A DNA stretch of 64,000 nt from positions 5,986,001 to 6,050,000 of the forward strand of contig NZ_CP050063.1 in the NCBI RefSeq assembly GCF_011604685.1. The letters are read 5' to 3'. Positions 26,050 through 34,098 of this stretch are shown here, in pieces. The notes beneath the pieces were generated by a model. The model was not told the DNA's origin, searched no databases, and was given only the letters and a program-made list of their open reading frames with translations. Both the position numbers and the translations under genes were made by a program. Every line of letters starts with the position of its first letter. Position 1 is the first letter of the stretch. This DNA is from Spirosoma aureum (GTDB taxonomy: Bacteria > Bacteroidota > Bacteroidia > Cytophagales > Spirosomataceae).

Positions 26050-28308
26050 ATGACGTATCGTCAACGTAAAGCCATCCGAATCGCTGGCTGGGTATTTCTA
26101 AGTATATTTTTATTGGGCTGTGTAGGCGCCGGTATTGCTTATTCCAAGCGCGAAAGCCTGCTCCAAACTGCCCTTGAGCGAGCCATCCGAAAAGCAAAGC
26201 GAGACTATAATCTTGACGTTCGGATCGGCTCTGCCAAATTTACAGGTCTAAGCTCCCTGGCCTTTACTGATATTTCGGTCGTTCCCGAAAAACGCGACAG
26301 TCTGGCTCGTATCAAGCGGGTAGAATTAGCCGTTCGGTTCTGGCCATTGCTGGCTGGTAAAGTTGGCTTATCGGGTATGACCCTCGAAAATGGGCTTATT
26401 CAGGTCATTAAACGTGATTCGCTCACTAATATTGATTTTCTGCTCCGCCGAAAGCGCGATTCGACCGAAACAGATAGTCCTAATGAAAGCCGCAGGCATA
26501 CCGATTTATCGAATGTGGCCGAGAATCTGATCGACAATATTCTTTCTAAAATCCCCGAAGACCTGAACATTAGTAATCTGGAGTTTCGGGGCATGGACAA
26601 TAAGGATACGATCAGTCTGCTTACGCAAACAGCTACCATCAAGGATGAAGCAGTCCTTTCGACGCTCAAACTGAATGGCAATCAGGCCATCTGGCACGTT
26701 ACCGGTACGGCCGATCCTGCTGACCGCGAATATGATCTGGCGCTCTATGCCGAGGGTCGGGGTGGACGGCCTAAACCACTCGAATTATCGTATATTCAGA
26801 AGCGATTCAACCTGAAATTACAGGCGGATACGGTTCGGGCCCAGCTTCGCGATGTAGATCGGGCGGGTGATGAGTTTCGACTCGAAGGGGTAGGCTCCGT
26901 GCGAAATCTGCGCATTAACCACCCAGCCATTGCCCGGACGGATGTGCTTGTGCCACAAGCGTCGATGAATGCGAATCTGTTTGTAGGCGAAGATTATGTG
27001 GGTGTAGATAGCTCATCAGTGGTTCGTTTAGGTGAAGTCAGTGCACGACCGTTTATAAAATACCAGCTAAAGCCAATCAAGATTTATGATGTGCAGTTGC
27101 ATACCGATCTACTAGATGCACAGGCACTTTTCAACTCATTTCCACAGGGTCTGTTTGAATCGCTGGAAGGTATGCAGGTAGCTGGAAAGCTAAAATACGA
27201 CGCTTCATTCCATCTGGATACCTCCCTACCCGACTCCGTACAGTTTAATTCGGGGCTGACCCCCGAGGGGTTTCGGGTTTTGAAAATGGGCCGCACCGAT
27301 TTTGCCGCCATCAATCACCCATTCATTTATACCCCATACGAGAAAGGAAAACCCGTTCGGGATATCATGATTGGCCCCGAAAATCCGGACTATACGCCAC
27401 TAAATCAGATTTCACCCGATCTGCGCAATGCGTTATTAACCTCAGAAGATTATAATTTTTTCACCCACAAAGGGTTCAATGAAAAAGCGTTTCGGGTATC
27501 TATTGCCACCAATTTCAAGGAGAAATCCTTTAAACGCGGGGCAAGTACCATTTCGATGCAGCTGGTTAAAAACGCCTTTCTGAATCGCAATAAAACGCTC
27601 TCCCGTAAAGTCGAAGAAATTCTGATTGTCTGGTTGATCGAAAACGAACACATCGTTCCGAAAAGCAGGATGTATGAGGTCTATCTAAATATCATCGAGT
27701 GGGGGCGCAATATTTATGGTATCGGCGAAGCAGCCCGGTATTATTTCGGGAAAAGACCCGCCGATCTCAATTTAGGCGAAAGTATTTTCCTGGCGTTTGT
27801 CGTTCCACGCCCTAAACGCGCCCTCGACTGGTTTTTACCCGACGGTTCGCTACAGGCCCGGAATGTACGCGGTTATTTCCGGCTCATTGGAAAGATCATG
27901 GCTCGGCGCGGATTAACCGCGCCCGATTCAGGTGCTTTTGGGTTCTATGATGTTCGATTGCGCGAAGGACTTCGGCGCCAGATTGCACCGGTCGACTCCC
28001 TGTTCCAGAGCGACAGCCTGATGACTGAACCGGTTGACGGAATAGATGAGGACAATGACGAAGGAACCGGCATTGGAAACTTCTTCCGGCGGTTGTTTAA
28101 AGGCAAGAAAAGTGACGAGAAGAACACGACCGATGAGGTGCCTTCGGTTCAACCCGACCGTCGGCCTGCTGATCGTCCTGATGTTCTTCCCAACGAACCC
28201 GTTGCGACTGACACCGTAAAGACCCGCAAGCAACTTCGCCAGGAACGACGCGAACGCAAACGTAGGGAGAAGGAAGCTCAAAAGGAGTTAGAAAATAATA
28301 ATCCATAA
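26050..28308 (+). CDS. AsmA-like / GT51 peptidoglycan glycosyltransferase fusion
   Basis: A 752-residue membrane protein. An N-terminal anchor (about 11-31) leads into a long beta-rich, AsmA-like periplasmic region (about 35-420). A complete glycosyltransferase-51 domain follows (about 435-620). All GT51 motifs are visible: Glu466 in SEDYNFFTHKGF, RGASTISMQLVKN, RKVEEILIVWLIE and EVYLNIIEWGRNIYGIGEAA. There is no transpeptidase domain. Instead, a charged C-terminal tail (about 680-752) ends in Arg/Glu/Lys repeats. The GT51 part should polymerise lipid II. The AsmA-like part is unusual for E. coli-type enzymes and may link synthesis to the envelope. The gene at 28320 follows after 11 bases, so they are probably an operon. 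Confidence 0.88.
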   Translation: MTYRQRKAIRIAGWVFLSIFLLGCVGAGIAYSKRESLLQTALERAIRKAKRDYNLDVRIGSAKFTGLSSLAFTDISVVPEKRDSLARIKRVELAVRFWPLLAGKVGLSGMTLENGLIQVIKRDSLTNIDFLLRRKRDSTETDSPNESRRHTDLSNVAENLIDNILSKIPEDLNISNLEFRGMDNKDTISLLTQTATIKDEAVLSTLKLNGNQAIWHVTGTADPADREYDLALYAEGRGGRPKPLELSYIQKRFNLKLQADTVRAQLRDVDRAGDEFRLEGVGSVRNLRINHPAIARTDVLVPQASMNANLFVGEDYVGVDSSSVVRLGEVSARPFIKYQLKPIKIYDVQLHTDLLDAQALFNSFPQGLFESLEGMQVAGKLKYDASFHLDTSLPDSVQFNSGLTPEGFRVLKMGRTDFAAINHPFIYTPYEKGKPVRDIMIGPENPDYTPLNQISPDLRNALLTSEDYNFFTHKGFNEKAFRVSIATNFKEKSFKRGASTISMQLVKNAFLNRNKTLSRKVEEILIVWLIENEHIVPKSRMYEVYLNIIEWGRNIYGIGEAARYYFGKRPADLNLGESIFLAFVVPRPKRALDWFLPDGSLQARNVRGYFRLIGKIMARRGLTAPDSGAFGFYDVRLREGLRRQIAPVDSLFQSDSLMTEPVDGIDEDNDEGTGIGNFFRRLFKGKKSDEKNTTDEVPSVQPDRRPADRPDVLPNEPVATDTVKTRKQLRQERRERKRREKEAQKELENNNP

Positions 28309-28319
28309 AGCGATTCATA

Positions 28320-28688
28320 ATGAAAGCGTTGATAAGACTTCTCCTGATTGTGGTAGTCATTGGTGGTATTGCGCTCTATTTTATGTCGCAGTATAACCAT
28401 ACGTCATTTACACCACAGACAATTGACCTGACAGTTGATTGTTCGGAGGTTGATAATGTGCTGGTTACATCAACAGTCAACGTTGTCGTTGAGAATTTAT
28501 CGTCCCGATCTCACAACGATATTTCCGTAAAAATTACGGCATTTGACGAATCAGGCAAATTGCTCAAAGAGAAATACACTACATTTTCACGAAACCTTTC
28601 TCCGAACAGTAGTTTCGACAAACCCGTTACGCTACCTGCCGAAACGAAACGCTGCGACTGTAAAATCGTTAGCTCGCATCCACTCTGA
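28320..28688 (+). CDS. Single-pass membrane protein with small beta-domain
   Basis: A 122-residue protein: N-terminal membrane anchor (about 4-23), then a domain of about 90 residues with the look of an FxLYD/immunoglobulin-like fold (VTSTVNVVVENLSSRSHNDI, ITAFDESGKLLKEKY). Three cysteines (in DLTVDCSE and KRCDCKIV) may form disulfides. The family is not firmly recognised. It starts 11 bases after the AsmA/GT51 gene and shares its terminator, so a periplasmic accessory role in cell-wall synthesis is possible but unproven. Confidence 0.6.
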   Translation: MKALIRLLLIVVVIGGIALYFMSQYNHTSFTPQTIDLTVDCSEVDNVLVTSTVNVVVENLSSRSHNDISVKITAFDESGKLLKEKYTTFSRNLSPNSSFDKPVTLPAETKRCDCKIVSSHPL

Positions 28689-28732
28689 TAAGCCCATAAA
28701 CGGGTTAGGCACGATCTGTGTTCAACCGCCGA

Positions 28733-28764
28733 AATGCCCGATTTAACCAGCTAAATCGGGCATT
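28733..28764 (+). terminator. Hairpin terminator of the AsmA/GT51 operon
   Basis: Thirteen-base perfect arms (AATGCCCGATTTA / TAAATCGGGCATT) surround a six-base loop, 45 bases after the second gene's stop. Confidence 0.8.
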
Positions 28765-28968
28765 GGTACATATTCGTTTCATCATACGAAATATGATCGT
28801 CAATTTTGAACCGGATATACATTCAGCGTTATACAACGATTAGTTAGTAAATCTTACATGCCGGGCCTGGCACTGTACGTAGAAAACGTTTTTCAAAAAA
28901 AGCTTAATGGTTTAAGCAACGATTCCATCTCAATTGGCATCCTTGTGTAAAACAAAAAAATTAATACC

Positions 28969-29304
28969 ATGTTAACTGCTAAAAAATACGGAATTCGTCT
29001 TTTAGTTGATAACAAACAGATTCTGGTCAAATCAGTGGGTGGCAATCTGTTCCACTCCAAGTACTGGGAATTTTGGGGTGAGTATGACGAAACGGGACGA
29101 TTAATTGGCCATCCTATTCGATCGCTGGTACCGAACCATGCGGTAGACGAACAAACCGATGAAAAGATCACCTTACCGATTCATGGCGTTGCCCTTGACG
29201 TAGCTGAAATTGTTAGTCAGCAACTCAACAGCACGGCCTATGTCGAAGCAGCTATTCGGGAAAAGTATGCGCGAGACCGGGAAGTAGCCAATCTGGTCAA
29301 TTGA
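28969..29304 (+). CDS. Small cytosolic protein of unknown function
   Basis: A 111-residue protein without signal peptide or membrane segment. The composition is that of a soluble alpha/beta protein, with an aromatic patch (SKYWEFWGEYDETGRL, about 30-45) and a helical, charged C-terminus (YVEAAIREKYARDREVANLV). I do not recognise it. The start is preceded by A-rich sequence rather than a Shine-Dalgarno motif. A strong terminator 80 bases downstream supports it as a real single-gene unit. Confidence 0.55.
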   Translation: MLTAKKYGIRLLVDNKQILVKSVGGNLFHSKYWEFWGEYDETGRLIGHPIRSLVPNHAVDEQTDEKITLPIHGVALDVAEIVSQQLNSTAYVEAAIREKYARDREVANLVN

Positions 29305-29385
29305 AGGCTTATTCTTAAGCAGTTCTGGGTATAATTGGTCTGCTCCATTCTATTTGCTCAACTAGCCATACGAAGCCATTTTATG

Positions 29386-29430
29386 TAAGCTGTTTAGGAT
29401 TATTACAATCCTGAACAGCTTATCTTTTTT
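29386..29430 (+). terminator. Strong hairpin terminator
   Basis: Sixteen-base arms (TAAGCTGTTTAGGATT / AATCCTGAACAGCTTA) with a single G-U pair and a five-base loop are followed by CTTTTTT. It serves the gene at 28969. Confidence 0.9.
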
Positions 29431-29814
29431 CAGCCATTATTGACATACATCATTCATTGTCAATTTATTATAGGTAGTCTTTGTTAAAAAATCAGCCTTT
29501 TTAGCAATTTAATTTCGCCCGGCAGTCACGATAGAGCTTGATTGGAATTGCCTAATAAAAGGATCAGTAGTATATGTTCCCGCCACTTAGTCGACGAAAA
29601 TTGGTCGAATTCACCAATTTTCACCTGCGTTGACCATATTACTTGATAAAGATTCGGTTGTACAATTTGTCTTTTCAATGAAAAATCAAAGGCACTTATT
29701 GTACTTTATCAAGAATAGCAAACTATTCTTACATCGCAACTAGTTAAGTATGTGAGTGAAGAAGGTGCAACGTCCTTTTTCTCTTCTATTGATTATTAAG
29801 AAATTATCTAAATT
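29431..29814. other. AT-rich intergenic region with nested inverted repeats
   Basis: No gene is supported in this stretch. It contains a perfect ten-base hairpin (GAAAATTGGT / ACCAATTTTC, 29596-29622, seven-base loop). It also has a perfect ten-base inverted repeat spanning 72 bases (CTTGATAAAG at 29642-29651, CTTTATCAAG at 29704-29713). The density of structure would fit a small RNA or a regulator-binding region. A 58-residue frame starts at 29815 on the plus strand but runs antisense to the decayed gene at 29910 and has no family look. Confidence 0.35.
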
Positions 29815-29909
29815 ATGAATTCATCATACACACTAAAGCAAGGAAATAAAGCGAAGGCTATATGGATATCGATTTGTACTTTTTCACGTTTATTCATAGT
29901 TGGCTTTAT

Positions 29910-30284
29910 TCATCGGAACGCAGTCGTTTTTGAGGGACTAACCCGCATCATGACACCGTTCGGCGGCAACTTGCTATCCAGAACCCGATAAACGCTTTTT
30001 GCTTCTATACCGGGCAAGCTGTCCGGATACTTCTCAGACTTTTCTGCGCACTCGACCCAGTTCCGTCGGGGAATGCTTAATTCCTGGTTTGTAAACGGGT
30101 TAATGACCCAGCTCACAAAATCAACCAGGCTAACAGCTGCGCATGGCTCCGCCTGACCTGGCTATAGTAATGGCCATTGTCAGAGCAGCTTAGGGAACAT
30201 TCTCTGCCAGAGGATGGCCTTTGCTATCACGCTAACAACGAGACAAAGAACACCCGACAAGCAACTCATTGACAAAGTGATCAT
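29910..30284 (-). pseudogene. Decayed small gene with two in-frame stops
   Basis: One minus-strand frame reads from ATG at 30284 to the stop at 29910. The first 34 residues are hydrophobic, like a signal or anchor (CLSGVLCLVVSVIAKAILW). A TGA (30180-30182) and a TAG (30162-30164) then interrupt it six codons apart. After that 84 clean protein-like codons follow, with stretches such as SLVDFVSWVINPFTNQELSI and KLPPNGVMMRVSPSKTTAF. A GTG at 30116 could start a 68-residue remnant, but coding-like sequence continues upstream of it, which favours decay of a gene of about 124 codons. No family recognised. Alternative: two unrelated small genes. Confidence 0.35.
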
Positions 30285-30348
30285 GAATCTACCTGTCATT
30301 CGTATGTCTGCTATGTAGTGGTCTCCGTCTTGAATTAACCCCATTGTC

Positions 30349-30669
30349 ATGAATCGTTTTTCAGTTATTTACCTGCTCAGAAAGCAGTATCACCATATTT
30401 ACAGTGCCACTTATATCGAAGCTGAAGCTGTTTTACGACAGTTGTCAACTCAGAAAGGACGCACGCCTATTGGTATCTACGATGCTAAAACCGAACTTTT
30501 TTATTGGGAGCCTACCCGGCAAAGCCGCTACAATGAAGCAGGTATTGAAGAACAGGGAAAGCTGGGCGACCAGATTATCGGGATTGCACAGCGACTGCGC
30601 CAACGTGGTGATGAATGGCGCTCCCAGAGTAATTCCATTTCTCAGCTTCTCAGTATAAACAAGGTCTAG
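30349..30669 (+). CDS. Small protein of unknown function
   Basis: A 106-residue soluble protein with a basic, aromatic N-terminus (SVIYLLRKQYHHIYSATYIEAEAVLRQL), a central strand-rich piece (PIGIYDAKTELFYWEP) and a helical Gln/Arg-rich end. The layout resembles small 'molecular clue' proteins found singly in Cytophagales, but I cannot name a family. A six-base hairpin (ACCGGG / CCCGGT) lies just after the stop, and the polyol dehydrogenase gene starts 64 bases downstream on the same strand. Co-transcription is possible. Confidence 0.5.
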   Translation: MNRFSVIYLLRKQYHHIYSATYIEAEAVLRQLSTQKGRTPIGIYDAKTELFYWEPTRQSRYNEAGIEEQGKLGDQIIGIAQRLRQRGDEWRSQSNSISQLLSINKV

Positions 30670-30733
30670 ATGATAAAAAACACCGGGATGCCCGGTTGTC
30701 ACGTCCATCAATAACGCTATAAACGCATTGACT

Positions 30734-32224
30734 ATGTTGACCCTTATTCAGAACACGCTGGCAAAAGATTCATCCGCTATCCATCTGCCAAAATATAACC
30801 CGACCGAATTAACCGCTGGTATTGCCCATATTGGTGTCGGGAATTTTCACCGGGCACACCAAGCCTACTATACCAATAACTACCTAAACCTAACCAAACA
30901 GACAAACTGGGGGATTCGTGGTATTGGTATAACGGCTTCGGGTAAGTCGATGGCAACGAAATTCGCCAATCAGGATAGCCTCTATACACTCACCGAATAT
31001 TTGCCCAATGGATCATCCAACGTATCGGTGGTTGGAGCCATTATGGATTACGTAGCTGCCAGCGACGATTCGGAAAAAGCGATTGAGTATTTAGCCAATC
31101 CCGCCATCAAAATTGTATCGCTTACGATAACTGAAGGTGGTTATAATATGGACGAGAATGGTAATTTCAGGCTCGATACACCAGCCATTTGCCATGATTT
31201 AGCGAACCCTGGCAAGCCCGAAACCGCGTTTGGTTATGTAACCGAAGCATTAGCCCGCAGACGGGAACGCGGCTCAGGCCCATTCACGGTTTTATCGTGC
31301 GACAACCTGCAACACAACGGTCATGTAGCGAAAAAAGCATTTCTTTCATTTGCATATGCCAGAGATCCTGAACTCGCAAACTGGATCGCAGATCAGGTAA
31401 CCTTCCCGAATTCGATGGTCGATCGTATAACCCCAACAGTAGACGATCTAGACCGGCTTCGGCTCAATGCCGAAAGTGGTATCAATGATGCCATGCCGGT
31501 CTATTGTGAGGATTTTACGGAGTGGGTGATCGAAGATAATTTCTGCGCAGGTCGGCCAGACTGGGAACTGGCAGGCGTTACGTTTGTCGATGATGTTGCT
31601 CCCTATGAAGCACTCAAACTGCGTTTTCTGAACGCGTCACACAGTATGCTGGCCTATCCGGCTTTTCTGGCAGGCTATCGAACGGTTCATGAGGCTATGA
31701 ACGACAGCGTGTTCAGTAACTACATCAGCGTCTTCATCAATCATATAGTCACGCCACTGGTTACGCCCCCAGACCCCGTTGATCTGACCGACTATAAAAA
31801 CAAATTGGTGAGTCGGCTGTCGAACGCTGCGGTAAGCGATCAGTTAGCACGATTGTGTTTTGATGGAGCCTCTAAACTGCCTACATTCCTGTTGCCTACC
31901 CTGAAAGATCTGGCCGCACAGAATAAGCCGACTTACTGTATAGCATTTCTGATTGCCGCTTACGGGCATTATTTACGGGCCAAAGCTGATGACAAAGGAA
32001 CATCCTACACAGTCGATGAACCGTTCCTATCGGAAGTTGACTGGCTGAAAATCAGAGACACGGATGAGTTGGCTTTTTTAGATACGTCGCCACTGGCTTC
32101 GGCAGGCTTGCGGACAATTCCTCATTTTGCGGCTGCCTACAAGTTATACAGAAAGCAAATCGCGATTTATGGTGTAGCTTTTTCGCTCCGGCAAGCAATG
32201 TGTACGTTCTGGGAGACCATTTAA
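30734..32224 (+). CDS. Mannitol dehydrogenase family protein (polyol/hexuronate dehydrogenase)
   Basis: A 496-residue NAD(P)-dependent enzyme of the long-chain mannitol dehydrogenase family; the ATG at 30734 is chosen over an upstream TTG. The dinucleotide-binding start is HIGVGNFHRAHQAYY (about residues 34-48). The middle carries TITEGGYNMD. The catalytic motif Lys-x4-Asn-x2-His is in LKLRFLNASHSML (about 296-308). Relatives oxidise mannitol to fructose or act on fructuronate/tagaturonate. The long N-terminal pattern and adjacency to a fructan locus favour mannitol/fructose interconversion, but that is inference. A long convergent-gene hairpin follows its stop. Confidence 0.88.
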   Translation: MLTLIQNTLAKDSSAIHLPKYNPTELTAGIAHIGVGNFHRAHQAYYTNNYLNLTKQTNWGIRGIGITASGKSMATKFANQDSLYTLTEYLPNGSSNVSVVGAIMDYVAASDDSEKAIEYLANPAIKIVSLTITEGGYNMDENGNFRLDTPAICHDLANPGKPETAFGYVTEALARRRERGSGPFTVLSCDNLQHNGHVAKKAFLSFAYARDPELANWIADQVTFPNSMVDRITPTVDDLDRLRLNAESGINDAMPVYCEDFTEWVIEDNFCAGRPDWELAGVTFVDDVAPYEALKLRFLNASHSMLAYPAFLAGYRTVHEAMNDSVFSNYISVFINHIVTPLVTPPDPVDLTDYKNKLVSRLSNAAVSDQLARLCFDGASKLPTFLLPTLKDLAAQNKPTYCIAFLIAAYGHYLRAKADDKGTSYTVDEPFLSEVDWLKIRDTDELAFLDTSPLASAGLRTIPHFAAAYKLYRKQIAIYGVAFSLRQAMCTFWETI

Positions 32225-32236
32225 GTAGTGGGAACA

Positions 32237-32300
32237 GGAACCCTTGACGTCTTAGGCTAAAACGTATAGTTACAATTTAGCCTGAAACTTCAGGGGTTCC
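32237..32300. terminator. Long imperfect hairpin between convergent genes
   Basis: Arms of about 25 bases (GGAACCC...TTAGGCTAAA and TTTAGCCTGAA...GGGGTTCC) pair over most of their length around a 14-base loop. It lies between the plus-strand polyol dehydrogenase gene and the minus-strand GH32 gene and can end both transcripts. Confidence 0.7.
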
Positions 32301-32341
32301 TATCCACATTACTTATGCAATTCGATTGGCTAACCTTTCAC

Positions 32342-33865
32342 TTAGAGGCCCGCCTGTATAGACGGGTTCAGCTTCGAATAGGTCAAATTACTGATTGAGA
32401 TCCCTTTCGCTGACTTAATAAATAGTTTGGTCATCGCCCCATTCGGAAAAAATATGTCCGTCATAACGGTAAGGCCATCATCGGCAAACAGTTCTACCGA
32501 AGCGGCATCGGCCAGGAGTGTTAGCGCGATTTTGTTCGCCGTCGACAAACGGGGCGCGGTATGCCGTTTTCCAAACCCTTTTTCAAAGTCTGTTTTACCC
32601 GAATGCGTCCGGTCAATGTAATACGTGTTGGCCCCTTTATCGAAGCCAATTACCAATTCATTCCCCTGTTCGTTAGCCAGCACAATAGAAAAGTCATTCG
32701 TGGCCTGAGTAGCCAGTTCTAGCCTGAATAGGCCCGTATCGTTTTTAGTCTTTGTCGTTAAATCATACTGATCGTTCACCGTCAGGTTCTTCAACGTAAA
32801 GCCCTGAGCATTCAGCGCATCCAGTTCTTTTACCGGTTTTGACGTAAGGAAGAGTCCTTTATTGACTTCCTTCAACCCAAGCTCCCGTGGCACGGTAGTC
32901 GCGCTACGCCAGTTGATGGTGGGCACTTTGTCGGCATATTGCCAGTTACTCATCCATCCCATCAGGATAGTCCGCTCACCTGTGTTGGCAAACGTTACAC
33001 CGGCATAGTTATCGGCCCCGAAATCCATCCATTTGGTTTCTTTGGAATAGGGTTTGAACGTCGTGCCATCAAAATCACCTACGAAATACTGCCCCGCCGA
33101 ACCGCCATTTGGCCCACCGGGATTGATATTCACGATCAGCACCCAGACGGTCTTTCCGTTATGGTTCAGCGGCACCAGATCCGGGCACTCCCAAACACCG
33201 CCGTGGGCGCCCGCATCGCTACCGAAATCACTTTCCTTTTTCCAGGACTTGAGATCAGGCGATGAGAAGAACGTAATTCGGTCTTTGGTTGCCAGGGTCA
33301 TGATCCATTTTTTCTGAGCCTCATACCACCGCACTTTCGGATCACGAAAATCAGTAATTCCGGGGTTGGGCAACACAGGATTTCCAGCATATTTAGTCCA
33401 AGTTTTACCTTCGTCGAGGCTGTATGCCAGGCTCTGTGATTCGACCTGATCCGGCTTCTGTTTCTCTAATTTGGGATTATGATGCGTAAAAATAGCAACC
33501 ATTGGCGGCTGACCGTTCTTGCCAAAACCGCTGGTGTTATTGACATCGACAACCGCACTTCCCGAAAAAATATAGCCCAGGCTATCCGGGAAAAGCGCAA
33601 TGGGTTGTTCCTGCCAATGCACCATATCCTTGCTGGTTGTGTGTCCCCAATGCATCGGCCCCCAGACAGTACCGTCGGGGTAATATTGAAAAAAAAGATG
33701 GTATGTCCCATTAAAATAAACCATTCCATTTGGGTCATTCATCCAGTGGGCTTTGGGCGAAAAATGGTATTGTGGCCGATAGCGTTCCGATTTCGTATCC
33801 GCCTGGCCGAAGGAGTAATGTCCTATAGTGGCCAGAACGGCAACGGCTATTAGTAGTTTTCGCAT
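32342..33865 (-). CDS. Glycoside hydrolase family 32 fructanase/invertase
   Basis: A 507-residue exported enzyme (signal peptide about 1-20). The GH32 five-bladed propeller carries the three diagnostic motifs: nucleophile Asp44 in WMNDPNGM, the RDP motif at 174-176 (FRDPKV), and acid/base Glu226 in WECPDL. A C-terminal beta-sandwich (about 355-500) follows. It cleaves beta-fructosides in levan, inulin or sucrose, releasing fructose (exo) or oligosaccharides (endo); the sequence alone does not settle which. It is the last gene of the fructan locus, 233 bases after susD, with a very long hairpin element in that gap. It probably works in the periplasm or at the surface. Confidence 0.93.
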   Translation of the reverse strand: MRKLLIAVAVLATIGHYSFGQADTKSERYRPQYHFSPKAHWMNDPNGMVYFNGTYHLFFQYYPDGTVWGPMHWGHTTSKDMVHWQEQPIALFPDSLGYIFSGSAVVDVNNTSGFGKNGQPPMVAIFTHHNPKLEKQKPDQVESQSLAYSLDEGKTWTKYAGNPVLPNPGITDFRDPKVRWYEAQKKWIMTLATKDRITFFSSPDLKSWKKESDFGSDAGAHGGVWECPDLVPLNHNGKTVWVLIVNINPGGPNGGSAGQYFVGDFDGTTFKPYSKETKWMDFGADNYAGVTFANTGERTILMGWMSNWQYADKVPTINWRSATTVPRELGLKEVNKGLFLTSKPVKELDALNAQGFTLKNLTVNDQYDLTTKTKNDTGLFRLELATQATNDFSIVLANEQGNELVIGFDKGANTYYIDRTHSGKTDFEKGFGKRHTAPRLSTANKIALTLLADAASVELFADDGLTVMTDIFFPNGAMTKLFIKSAKGISISNLTYSKLNPSIQAGL

Positions 33866-34003
33866 AAGAACACGTGTTCGTTAATTCCGGTAGAGAAAAG
33901 ATAAAATGGGGAGATATACAATAATTTGACGCTCCCCACACTAAACTATAGTACCAACCTAATAGATTTTAGTAGGTGGGTTAATTAAAATGCTGCCTAT
34001 TTA

Positions 34004-34093
34004 GGCCTTCCACTTCGGGCATAGAGCTGTGCCACGGTTATTGATGTTTCTCCTGTTAACCGTGGCACAGCTCTATGCCCAAAGCGAAAGGCC
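34004..34093. repeat. Inverted-repeat element B, 37-base arms, after susD
   Basis: The left arm at 34004-34040 and right arm at 34057-34093 pair along 37 bases. The inner 24 are perfect (GGGCATAGAGCT then GTGCCACGGTTA), and the outer 13 have three substitutions that mostly permit G-U. The loop is 16 bases. It starts five bases after the susD stop and lies well before the GH32 start. The inner core TTAACCGTGGCA is shared with elements at 22062 and 60560. No T-run follows, so it is less a classical terminator than a structural or mobile REP-like element. It could protect the susCD transcript and lower GH32 expression. Confidence 0.75.
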
Positions 34094-34098
34094 GACCA

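Noticed and set aside
29815..29991. 58-codon plus-strand frame
   Set aside because: It is antisense to the more protein-like decayed gene at 29910 and has no recognisable features.
32886..32897. Another CCGTGGCAC motif like the REP-like core
   Set aside because: It lies inside the GH32 coding sequence without flanking arms, so it is probably chance.
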